A stretch of DNA of 33,203 nucleotides from positions 1 through 33,203 of the forward strand of contig DASTSO010000163.1 of the NCBI GenBank assembly GCA_035760645.1, in the 5' to 3' direction. Under the pieces are notes generated by a model. The model was given only the letters and a program-made list of their open reading frames with translations. It was not told the origin of the DNA and did no database searches. Made by a program: the position numbers and the translations under genes. Shown one piece after another: positions 20,098 to 26,765 of this stretch. The first letter of the stretch is position 1. Each line of letters starts with the position of its first letter. This DNA is from DASSTY01 sp035760645. Its GTDB lineage: Bacteria > Gemmatimonadota > Gemmatimonadetes > Gemmatimonadales > GWC2-71-9.

Positions 20098-20826
20098 ATG
20101 GCGAAGACGACCGACAAGCAGGGTGCCAAGGGCGCGGCCAAGGGCGGCGCGAAGGGCGGGAGCAAGGGCGGCCAGCCGCAGGGCCGGCCGGCCGCGGCCG
20201 CGGGCGGCGAGCGCAAGCGCCCCGCGGGCCCCGTCGAGGCGCAGCCCAAGGCGGCCGAGGGCAAGCCCCGGCTCCAGACGTACTACGAGACGACCGTGCG
20301 CGCCAACCTGGCCAAGCAGTTCGGCCTGACCAACCCGCACCAGGTGCCGCGGCTCGTGAAGATCGTCCTCAACGTCGGCATGGGCGAGGGGGCGAAGAAC
20401 CCCAAGCTCATCGACACCGTCGTCGAGGAGCTGGGCACGATCAGCGGCCAGAAGCCGGTGATCACCCGGGCCAAGAAGGCGATCGCCAACTTCGGCCTGC
20501 GGGCCGGGATGCCGGTCGGCGCGAGCGTCACGCTCCGGGGCGCGCGCATGTACGAGTTCCTCGACCGCTTCATCTCGCTGTCGGTGCCGCGCATCCGCGA
20601 CTTCCGCGGGCTGCCGAACCGCAGCTTCGACGGGCGGGGGAACTACACGTTCGGCATCAAGGAGCAGATGATCTTCCCCGAGATCGACTTCGACAAGGTC
20701 GAGCAGATCCACGGGATGGATATCACCCTGGTCACGTCCGCCGGGCGTGACGACCTGGCGATGGCCCTGCTCCGCGAGTTCGGCTGGCCGTTCCGCGGCG
20801 AGACGCCTCAGCGCGTCGTGGCCTGA
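20098..20826 (+). CDS. rplE: 50S ribosomal protein L5 with low-complexity N-terminal extension
   Basis: 242 residues against about 180 usually. Residues 1-56 are a Lys/Gly/Ala-rich disordered segment with imperfect KGG(A/S) repeats (KGAAKGGAKGGSKGGQ). The canonical protein begins near PRLQTYYETTVRANLAKQF at 57. It then shows KIVLNVGMGEGAKN, the KAIANFGLRAGMPVGASVTLRG loop and GRGNYTFGIKEQMIFPEI. L5 binds 5S rRNA and contacts the P-site tRNA. No start codon exists at the normal N-terminus, so the extension is probably translated. Confidence 0.96.
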   Translation: MAKTTDKQGAKGAAKGGAKGGSKGGQPQGRPAAAAGGERKRPAGPVEAQPKAAEGKPRLQTYYETTVRANLAKQFGLTNPHQVPRLVKIVLNVGMGEGAKNPKLIDTVVEELGTISGQKPVITRAKKAIANFGLRAGMPVGASVTLRGARMYEFLDRFISLSVPRIRDFRGLPNRSFDGRGNYTFGIKEQMIFPEIDFDKVEQIHGMDITLVTSAGRDDLAMALLREFGWPFRGETPQRVVA

Positions 20827-20842
20827 GGAGAGATAAGGACCT

Positions 20843-21028
20843 ATGGCGAAGACTGCATGGATCGAGCGGGCGAAGCGCACGCCGAAGTTCAAGTCCCGGA
20901 AGGTCAACCGGTGTGAGCGGTGCGGGCGCGCGCGCGCATATCTGCGCAAGTTCGGCCTCTGCCGCATTTGTTTCCGTGAGCTCGCGCTGCAGGGAGCGAT
21001 CCCCGGCGTGCGCAAGGCCAGCTGGTAA
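20843..21028 (+). CDS. rpsN: 30S ribosomal protein S14, zinc-binding type
   Basis: 61 residues. Two CxxC pairs (RCERCGRAR and GLCRICFRE) form the zinc ribbon of the short S14 type. It begins MAKTAWIERAKRTPKFK and ends PGVRKASW, matching that type. A zinc-independent paralogue may exist elsewhere but is not in the window. GAGGAGA lies upstream of ATG. Confidence 0.97.
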   Translation: MAKTAWIERAKRTPKFKSRKVNRCERCGRARAYLRKFGLCRICFRELALQGAIPGVRKASW

Positions 21029-21040
21029 GGATAGGATAGA

Positions 21041-21439
21041 ATGAGCCTCAGCACAGATCCCGTGGCGGATATGCTGACGCGCATCCGGAACGCCTGCTCC
21101 GCGGGCCACCGGCGCGTCGACATGCCGGTGAGCAAGCTGAAGACCGAGCTGGCGCGCCTGCTGCGCGACAACCACTACGTCGCCGACTACAAGGTGCTCG
21201 ACGACAACGGGCGCGGCGTGTTGCGCCTGTACCTGAAGTACCACAACGAGATGCCGGTCATTCGCGAGCTGCACCGCGTCTCGACGCCGGGCCTGCGGCG
21301 CTACGTGAAGTGCCGCGAGATCCCGCGCGTCAAGAACGGCCTCGGCATGGCCATCGTCTCCACGCCGCGCGGCCTGATGACCGACCGCGAGGCGCGCAGC
21401 CAGAACCTCGGCGGCGAGCTCCTCGCCGTGGTCTGGTAA
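21041..21439 (+). CDS. rpsH: 30S ribosomal protein S8
   Basis: 132 residues. Begins DPVADMLTRIRNACSAGH and ends with the conserved VSTPRGLMTDREARSQNLGGELLAVVW-type C-terminus. Central-domain 16S binder; in E. coli it represses the spc operon by binding at the L5 start, which here would be altered by the rplE extension. Confidence 0.97.
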   Translation: MSLSTDPVADMLTRIRNACSAGHRRVDMPVSKLKTELARLLRDNHYVADYKVLDDNGRGVLRLYLKYHNEMPVIRELHRVSTPGLRRYVKCREIPRVKNGLGMAIVSTPRGLMTDREARSQNLGGELLAVVW

Positions 21440-21452
21440 GGGAGGGCGCACG

Positions 21453-21992
21453 ATGAGCCGCATTGGCAAGAAGCCGGTGGTGGTGCCCCAGGGCGTCACC
21501 GTGACCGTGCACGGCCAGACCGTCACGGCCAAGGGACCGAAGGGCGAGCTGAAGCGCACCTTCCAGCCCGAGATGCAGATCGCGCTGGCCGACGGGCAGG
21601 TCACCGTCCAGCGCCCCAGCGACGAGCCGCGCCACAAGGCGCTGCACGGGCTGACGCGCACGCTGATCCAGAACATGGTCGAGGGCGTCTCGAAGGGCTA
21701 CACGAAGACGCTCGAGATCCAGGGCGTCGGCTACAAGGCCGAGACGAAGCCCTACGGCGTGCAGCTGAACGTGGGGCTGTCGCACATCGTCGAGTACAAG
21801 GCGCCGGCGGGCATCAAGCTCACCACGCCGAACCCGACGACGCTCACGATCGAGGGCGCGGACAAGGAGACCGTCGGCCAGGTGGCCGCCGAGATCCGCA
21901 ACGTGCGCCCGCCCGAGCCCTACAAGGGCAAGGGCATCCGGTACCAGGGTGAGCAGATCCGCCGCAAGGCCGGCAAGACTGGAGCGAAGTAA
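21453..21992 (+). CDS. rplF: 50S ribosomal protein L6
   Basis: 179 residues, normal length. Begins MSRIGKKPVVVPQGVTVTV and ends with the signature PPEPYKGKGIRYQGEQIRRKAGK, near the factor-binding centre. Two RNA-recognition-like repeats are evident. 13 bp after rpsH, 3 bp before rplR. Confidence 0.97.
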   Translation: MSRIGKKPVVVPQGVTVTVHGQTVTAKGPKGELKRTFQPEMQIALADGQVTVQRPSDEPRHKALHGLTRTLIQNMVEGVSKGYTKTLEIQGVGYKAETKPYGVQLNVGLSHIVEYKAPAGIKLTTPNPTTLTIEGADKETVGQVAAEIRNVRPPEPYKGKGIRYQGEQIRRKAGKTGAK

Positions 21993-21995
21993 CCC

Positions 21996-22367
21996 ATGCG
22001 CCCGATTCACGCACCCAAGAGCCGCAGCGAGCTGCGCTACCGCCGCCACATGCGCGTCCGGCAGCGGGTCGCGGGCACGGCCGAGCGGCCGCGCCTGGTC
22101 GTCTTCCGCTCGCTCAAGCACATCTACGCGCAGCTGGTCGACGACGACCGCGGCGTCACCCTGCTCGGCGTCGGCGACACGAGCGAGGGGCTGCAGGTCG
22201 ACGGCCAGGGCAAGGTGGGCAAGGCCAAGGCGGTCGGCAAGCTGATCGCGGAGAAGGCCAAGGCCGCCGGGATCACCACCGTGGTGTTCGACCGCGCGGG
22301 TTACCGTTACCATGGTCGCGTGCAGGCCGTCGCCGACGGCGCGCGCGAAGCCGGACTGGAGTTCTAA
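21996..22367 (+). CDS. rplR: 50S ribosomal protein L18
   Basis: 123 residues. An Arg-rich N-terminus (RSELRYRRHMRVRQRVAGT), then ERPRLVVFRSLKHIYAQLVDD, and a C-terminal VVFDRAGYRYHGRVQAVADGAREAGLEF-type motif. Binds 5S rRNA with L5 and L25. Its TAA abuts the rpsE ATG directly. Confidence 0.97.
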   Translation: MRPIHAPKSRSELRYRRHMRVRQRVAGTAERPRLVVFRSLKHIYAQLVDDDRGVTLLGVGDTSEGLQVDGQGKVGKAKAVGKLIAEKAKAAGITTVVFDRAGYRYHGRVQAVADGAREAGLEF

Positions 22368-23087
22368 ATGGCAGACGAGACGAAGGGCCCGGCGTCGGCG
22401 GAGCCCGTGGCGGAGCGGCCGGGCGGCGACGCCCAGGCGGCCGAGCGCACGTCGGAGCGCACGCAGGAGCAGGGAGCGACGAGCGAGCGCGGCCAGCGCG
22501 GCGCCCGCGGCCAGGGCGGCCGCGGCGGCCGGGGCGACCGCGGCGGGCGGCGCGACCGCAACGAGCCGCGCGGCGACCGCGAGGAGAAGGACACGATCGA
22601 GAACGTGATCGCCATCAACCGCGTCGCGAAGGTGGTCAAGGGCGGCCGCCGCTTCTCGTTCAACGCCCTCGTGGCGGTGGGCGACGGCAAGGGCAAGCTC
22701 GGCATCGCGACCGGCAAGGCGAACGAGGTGAGCGAGGCGGTGCGCAAGGCGGTCGAGGCCGCCAAGCGCGGCATGGCCGAGGTCGCGCGGAACGGCACGA
22801 CGATCCCCCACGAGGTGATCGGCGAGCACGGCGCGGGCCGCGTCCTCCTCAAGCCCGCCGCGAGCGGCACCGGCGTCATCGCCGGCGGCCCGGTGCGCGC
22901 GGTGCTCGAGTGCGCCGGCATCACCGACATCCTGACCAAGAGCCTGGGCTCGACCAACCCGCACAACATGGTGCGGGCCACCGTCGAGGGCCTCCGCAGC
23001 CTCGTGAGCGCCCGCCAGGTGGCGCGCGAGCGCGGCGTCGAGGTCGACCAGATCGCGTACAAGCCGCGGCAGAAGCAGGAGGCCTGA
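22368..23087 (+). CDS. rpsE: 30S ribosomal protein S5 with Arg/Gly-rich N-terminal extension
   Basis: 239 residues against about 165 usually. Residues 1-71 are extra: first acidic and Ala/Glu-rich, then at 41-70 a run dense in RG and RGG (RGARGQGGRGGRGDRGGRR). The canonical domain starts near DTIENVIAINRVAKVVKGG at 75. It shows VGDGKGKLGIATGKANEV and the C-terminal GAGRVLLKPAASGTGVIAGG. S5 monitors decoding fidelity and the mRNA entry. ATG at 22368 directly follows the rplR stop; no alternative ATG lies at the conserved start, so the extension is probably made. Confidence 0.96.
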   Translation: MADETKGPASAEPVAERPGGDAQAAERTSERTQEQGATSERGQRGARGQGGRGGRGDRGGRRDRNEPRGDREEKDTIENVIAINRVAKVVKGGRRFSFNALVAVGDGKGKLGIATGKANEVSEAVRKAVEAAKRGMAEVARNGTTIPHEVIGEHGAGRVLLKPAASGTGVIAGGPVRAVLECAGITDILTKSLGSTNPHNMVRATVEGLRSLVSARQVARERGVEVDQIAYKPRQKQEA

Positions 23088-23091
23088 GGCA

Positions 23092-23352
23092 ATGGGTAGA
23101 AATCCCGTCGTGGGCCGCCAGGGCCCCGGCTACCACGCGGCCGTGATCCCCACGGCCGACGCCGCGCCGAAGGTGCGCGTCAAGCAGATCCGCTCGGAGA
23201 TCGGGCACGCGGAGACGATGCGGCGCACGCTGCGCTCGCTCGGCCTCCGGCACCACCAGCAGACGGTCGTCGTGGACAACACGCCGGCGATCCAGGGGAT
23301 GCTCTACAAGGTGCGCCACCTCGTCGAGGTGACGCCGGCGCAGGAGGCGTGA
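23092..23352 (+). CDS. rpmD: 50S ribosomal protein L30 with N-terminal extension
   Basis: 86 residues against about 60. Similarity starts at KVRVKQIRSEIGHAETMRRTLRSLGL (residues 27 on) and ends with VRHLVEV. The first 26 residues (MGRNPVVGRQGPGYHAAVIP...) are extra. A GTG at 23173 sits at the canonical start, but it has no Shine-Dalgarno, while ATG 23092 follows TGAGGC and is in the normal operon position. The stop shares a base with the rplO ATG (TGATG). Confidence 0.9.
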   Translation: MGRNPVVGRQGPGYHAAVIPTADAAPKVRVKQIRSEIGHAETMRRTLRSLGLRHHQQTVVVDNTPAIQGMLYKVRHLVEVTPAQEA

Positions 23353-23807
23353 TGGCCGACGACACGAAGAAGATCACCCTCTCGAGCCTCCGCCCCGCGA
23401 AGGGCTCGACCCAGGCGCGCAAGCGCGTCGGCCGCGGCCCCGGCTCGGGGCTCGGCAAGACGAGCGGCAAGGGCCACAAGGGCCACAAGGCCCGCACCGG
23501 CGGCTCGACCAATCCGGGCTTCGAGGGCGGCCAGATGCCGATGTACCGGCGCCTGCCGAAGCGCGGCTTCACGAACCCCTTCAAGGTCGTGGCGCAGGCC
23601 GTCAACCTCGGCCAGCTCAAGGGCCTCCCGGTCACCGACGTGACCCCGGAGACCCTCCACGCGGCGGGCCTCGTCGGCAAGGCCGACGCCCCCGTCAAGC
23701 TCCTGGGCACCGGCGACGCCGACCGGGCCTATACGGTTCGTGGCGTGGCCATTTCCGCGTCGGCGCGCGCGAAGATCGAGGCGGCCGGCGGCAAGATCGA
23801 GGGCTAA
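23352..23807 (+). CDS. rplO: 50S ribosomal protein L15
   Basis: 151 residues from ATG 23352. Shows SLRPAKGSTQARKRVGRGPG, the SGLGKTSGKGHKGHKAR segment and GGQMPMYRRLPKRGFTNPF. Late-assembly 23S binder. GTG at 23349 would only add one residue. Its stop abuts the secY GTG. Confidence 0.97.
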   Translation: MADDTKKITLSSLRPAKGSTQARKRVGRGPGSGLGKTSGKGHKGHKARTGGSTNPGFEGGQMPMYRRLPKRGFTNPFKVVAQAVNLGQLKGLPVTDVTPETLHAAGLVGKADAPVKLLGTGDADRAYTVRGVAISASARAKIEAAGGKIEG

Positions 23808-25124
23808 GTGACCGCACCCCGCGTCCCGGGCTTCGCCATGGACGACGAGCTCGGCCGGAAGCTGAAGTTCACGCTGCTGGCCCTGCTCATCTACCGCATC
23901 GGCGCGCACATCGCCGCGCCGGGCGTGAACGTCCAGGCTCTGTCCGACTACATCCGTAACTCCGGGGCCAGTGGGTTCTTCGGCCTCTACGACACGCTGG
24001 GCGGCGGGCTGAGCCGCGCCACGGTCTTCGCGCTGGGCATCCTGCCCTACATCTCCGCCTCGATCATCTTCCAGCTGGCCGGCGGCATCGTGCCGTCGGT
24101 CGGCAAGATGCAGAAGGAGGAGGAGGGCCGGAAGAAGATCGAGCAGTGGACGCGGTACACCACCGTGCTCATCTCGCTCGCCCAGGCGTGGACCTACGCC
24201 CTGTTCACCGAGTCCATCCCCGGCGCCCTCTCCGGCGGCGGCGGCTTCGGCGAGCGCATGACCATCGTGCTCACCCTCACGGCGGGCGCGATCTTCGTCA
24301 TGTGGCTCGGCGAGCAGATCACCGAGCGCGGGATCGGCAACGGCATGAGTCTCCTCATCGCCTTCTCGATCCTCGAGCGGCTGTGGCCGGGCACGCTCAA
24401 CCTGGTCCAGTTCGTCAAGAGCGGCATCGTCTCGCCCCTCGGCGCGGTGTTCTTCCTCGCCGTGATCGTGGCGGTGGTGGCCGCGGTCGTGGCCATGACG
24501 GTCGCCGCGCGCCGGATCCCCATTCAGATCCCGCGCAAGGTGATGGGCCGCGGCCGCATCCGCGAAGGCCAGAAGACGTTCATCCCCATCCGCCTCATCA
24601 CGGCGGGCGTGATGCCGATCGTCTTCGCCCAGACCATCATCATCGTCCCGACGACGATCGCCAGCTTCACGAAGAACCCGACGCTGACGGAGTTCGCGAA
24701 CTACTTCACGCCCGGCGAGTGGGCCTACGACCTGCTCTTCGCGGCGATGATCATCCTGTTCACGTACTTCTACACGTCGATCGTCTTCAACTCGGTGGAC
24801 ATCGCCGAGAACCTGAAGAAGCAGGGCGGCTTCATCCCGGGCGTGAAGCCGGGGGCGGCGACCGCCGACTACATCGACGGCGTCCTGTCGCGCGTGACCT
24901 TCCCGGGCTCGCTCTTCCTCGCCGCGGTGGCGATCCTGCCGATCCTGGTCTCCAACGCGACCGGCATCCAGGCCCACTGGGGCGGCACCTCGGTGCTCAT
25001 CGTCGTCGGCGTGCTGCTCGACACGATCGCCCAGGTGGAGCAGCACCGCGTGCTGCGGAAGTACGACGGCTTCATGAAGACCGGCCGGGTGAAGTTCCGG
25101 GGGCGGCAGCAGCGCTACATGTGA
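23808..25124 (+). CDS. secY: Protein translocase subunit SecY
   Basis: 438 residues with about ten transmembrane helices; the central channel of the Sec translocase in the inner membrane. Visible: KLKFTLLALLIYRIGAHIAAPGV (helix 1), a plug region with FFGLYDTLGGGLSRATVFALG, LPYISASIIFQL, and cytoplasmic loops including RIPIQIPRKVMG and the Arg-bearing C-terminal VLRKYDGFMKTGRVKFRGR. It starts at GTG directly after the rplO stop, with GAGGG upstream. A heptamer-repeat terminator-like structure begins three bases after its stop. Confidence 0.97.
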   Translation: MTAPRVPGFAMDDELGRKLKFTLLALLIYRIGAHIAAPGVNVQALSDYIRNSGASGFFGLYDTLGGGLSRATVFALGILPYISASIIFQLAGGIVPSVGKMQKEEEGRKKIEQWTRYTTVLISLAQAWTYALFTESIPGALSGGGGFGERMTIVLTLTAGAIFVMWLGEQITERGIGNGMSLLIAFSILERLWPGTLNLVQFVKSGIVSPLGAVFFLAVIVAVVAAVVAMTVAARRIPIQIPRKVMGRGRIREGQKTFIPIRLITAGVMPIVFAQTIIIVPTTIASFTKNPTLTEFANYFTPGEWAYDLLFAAMIILFTYFYTSIVFNSVDIAENLKKQGGFIPGVKPGAATADYIDGVLSRVTFPGSLFLAAVAILPILVSNATGIQAHWGGTSVLIVVGVLLDTIAQVEQHRVLRKYDGFMKTGRVKFRGRQQRYM

Positions 25125-25127
25125 GCA

Positions 25128-25234
25128 GGTGCTGGGTGCTAGGTGCTAGGTGCTAGGGTTGGGACGCGGACATCGGAGCCTCGAATCCGCCTCTGAGCCA
25201 CTAGCACCTAGCCCCTAGCACCTAGCACCTTTTT
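25128..25234 (+). terminator. Heptamer-array inverted repeat with T5 tract after secY
   Basis: Four GGTGCTA-type heptamers (25128-25155) face four CTAGCAC-type heptamers (25201-25228). The 29-base arms (25128-25156 and 25201-25229) form 27 Watson-Crick pairs, one G-U pair and one mismatch, enclosing a 44-nt loop with its own GCGGA/TCCGC stem (25166-25170 with 25186-25190). TTTTT follows at 25230-25234. This fits an intrinsic terminator for the spc operon, between secY and adk. The heptamer design is shared with the site after map. Confidence 0.65.
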
Positions 25235-25258
25235 ACCTTCTCAGGACGAGCCGACCAG

Positions 25259-25858
25259 ATGGACATCCTGCTGATGGGCCCGCCGGGCGCGGGGAAGGGG
25301 ACCCAGGGCGCGCTGCTCAGCGAGGCGCTCGGGCTGCCGAAGTTCGCCACCGGCGACCTGCTCCGCGACGCCGTCAAGCGCGGCACCCCGGTGGGGCTGC
25401 AGGCCAAGGCGGTCATGGAGGCCGGCCACCTCGTGAGCGACGACATCATCCTCGGCGTCGTGCGCGACGAGCTCGCCAAGCCCGACGCGGCCCGCGGCGT
25501 GCTCTTCGACGGCGTGGTCCGCACGATCCCGCAGGCCGAGGGCGTGGACCGGCTCCTCGCCGAGCTGGGCCGGAAGATGGACCTCGTCCTCTTCTTCGAC
25601 GTCACCGACGAGGAGATCCTCGCCCGCATCGAGCGGCGCCGGACCCTCGAGGGCCGTGCCGACGACGATCCGGCGGCCGTGAAGGTCCGCCTCGACGCCT
25701 ACCGGGCCCAGACCGCCCCGGTGCTCGACTACTACGAGCGCCGGGGGCTCGTCCGCCGCATCCACGGCGTCGGCGAGGTGGCCGAGATCCAGCAGCGCGC
25801 GCTCGCCGCCGTGCAGGAGGCCCGCGCCGCCGGAGCTTCCGGCGCCCGGGCCGGCTGA
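25259..25858 (+). CDS. adk: Adenylate kinase, short-LID form
   Basis: 199 residues. Interconverts ATP plus AMP and two ADP. The P-loop GPPGAGKGTQ is at 7-16, the AMP-binding TGDLLRDAV at 31-39, and R88 and R123 align with catalytic arginines. The LID is short without a zinc site (LEGRADDDPAAVKVRL), as in several high-GC phyla. Odd: the near-invariant DGFPRT motif reads DGVVRT at 84-89, replacing Phe and Pro. The C-terminus ends in a short Ala/Gly run. It lies after the secY terminator-like element, so it may have its own promoter, though none is clear. The Shine-Dalgarno is weak. Confidence 0.95.
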   Translation: MDILLMGPPGAGKGTQGALLSEALGLPKFATGDLLRDAVKRGTPVGLQAKAVMEAGHLVSDDIILGVVRDELAKPDAARGVLFDGVVRTIPQAEGVDRLLAELGRKMDLVLFFDVTDEEILARIERRRTLEGRADDDPAAVKVRLDAYRAQTAPVLDYYERRGLVRRIHGVGEVAEIQQRALAAVQEARAAGASGARAG

Positions 25859-25883
25859 CCGCCACCTCGTGGGACACCCCGGC

Positions 25884-26636
25884 ATGATCACCCTCAAGTC
25901 CCCGCGCGAGCTCGAGCGCATGGCGCAGGCGGGCCGCATCCTCGCGGCCACGCTGCAGCGCATGCGGGAGATCCTGCGGCCCGGCCTGACGACCGAGGAC
26001 CTCGACCGCGAGGCCGAGGCGTTCATCCGCAGCCACGACGGCGCCACGCCGTCCTTCAAGGGGCTCTACGGCTTCCCGAAGTCGCTCTGCATCTCGGTGG
26101 ACGAGGAGATCGTGCACGGGATCCCGAGCCCCAAGCGGGTGCTGCGCGAGGGCTCGATCGTGAGCGTCGACGGCGGGGTGCACTTCGAGGGGATGCACGC
26201 CGACTCGGCCGTCACCCTCCCGGTGGGCGAGATCGCGCCCGAGGCGGCGCGGCTCCTCGAGGTCACGGAGCAGTCGCTCTACGCCGGGATCGCCCAGGCC
26301 GTCGTCGGGAACCACGTCGGCGACATCGGCCACGCGGTGCAGACCGTGGCCGAGGGGGCGGGCTTCGGTGTCGTGCGCGAGCTGGTGGGCCACGGCGTCG
26401 GCTCCAAGATGCACGAGGAGCCCCAGGTGCCGAACTACGGCGCCCCGCGCCGCGGCCCCCGGCTCCTGGCCGGCATGACGCTCGCCATCGAGCCGATGAT
26501 CACGATGGGAAGCCCCGTCACCAGGACCCTCGCCGACAAGTGGACCGTCGTGACCGCCGACGGCTCCCTGGCCGCGCACTTCGAGCACACCGTGGCGGTA
26601 ACGGCGGAGGGGCCGAGGATCTTGACCAGGGGCTAG
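25884..26636 (+). CDS. map: Methionine aminopeptidase, type I
   Basis: 250 residues. Removes the initiator Met from nascent proteins. The five metal ligands are all present: D96 (SVDGG), D107 (HADSAV), H170 (VGHGVG), E203 (IEPM) and E234 (FEHT), with H78 for substrate. Start ATG 25884 by homology; an in-frame GTG at 25869 would add five residues. The stop codon TAG is part of the first heptamer of the following repeat array. In most bacteria infA and further ribosomal genes follow; here a convergent gene does. Confidence 0.97.
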   Translation: MITLKSPRELERMAQAGRILAATLQRMREILRPGLTTEDLDREAEAFIRSHDGATPSFKGLYGFPKSLCISVDEEIVHGIPSPKRVLREGSIVSVDGGVHFEGMHADSAVTLPVGEIAPEAARLLEVTEQSLYAGIAQAVVGNHVGDIGHAVQTVAEGAGFGVVRELVGHGVGSKMHEEPQVPNYGAPRRGPRLLAGMTLAIEPMITMGSPVTRTLADKWTVVTADGSLAAHFEHTVAVTAEGPRILTRG

Positions 26637-26663
26637 GGGCCAGGGAGTAGGGGCTAGGGAGCC
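26629..26663 (+). repeat. G-rich heptamer array (left), G-quadruplex-like on + strand
   Basis: Five heptamers: GGGGCTA, GGGGCCA, GGGAGTA, GGGGCTA, GGGAGCC. The plus strand has five runs of three or more G separated by 3-4 bases, fitting the usual G-quadruplex pattern, and it covers the last codons and stop of map. It is inversely repeated at 26717-26765. Confidence 0.75.
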
Positions 26664-26673
26664 CCGGTGTAGA

Positions 26674-26707
26674 GCGGCCCTCCGGTTTCTGTAAACCGGA
26701 GGGCCGC
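26674..26707. terminator. Perfect 15-bp bidirectional hairpin between map and suhB
   Basis: The arm 26674-26688 pairs without mismatch with 26693-26707 around a CTGT loop. It sits between the two converging genes and at the centre of the two heptamer arrays. No long T-run follows on either strand. A shared terminator is the simplest reading. Confidence 0.75.
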
Positions 26708-26716
26708 GACGTTTCG

Positions 26717-26765
26717 GAGCCCCTAGCCCCTAGCCCCTAGCCCCTAGCCCCTGCTCCCTAGCACC
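26717..26765 (-). repeat. Heptamer array (right), G-quadruplex-like on - strand
   Basis: Seven heptamers read on the plus strand as GAGCCCC, four TAGCCCC, TGCTCCC and TAGCACC. The minus strand has six runs of three or more G with loops of about three bases. The minus-strand gene ends inside it: its stop is at 26746-26744 and its last six residues (VLGSRG) are encoded by the array. Confidence 0.8.

Noticed and set aside
25157..25200. tRNA-like fragment (CTCGAATCC, ending GAGCCA) in the loop after secY
   Set aside because: There is no acceptor, D or anticodon arm, the T-loop consensus is imperfect, and the segment is explained as the loop of the heptamer structure.
26717..26765. CRISPR-like short repeat array
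   Set aside because: Units are seven bases with no spacers; it is a simple tandem heptamer repeat.
25128..26765. adk-map flanked by heptamer arrays as a transposon
   Set aside because: Each site is an internally symmetric inverted array, not a pair of terminal repeats; there is no transposase, and adk and map are in their normal operon place.
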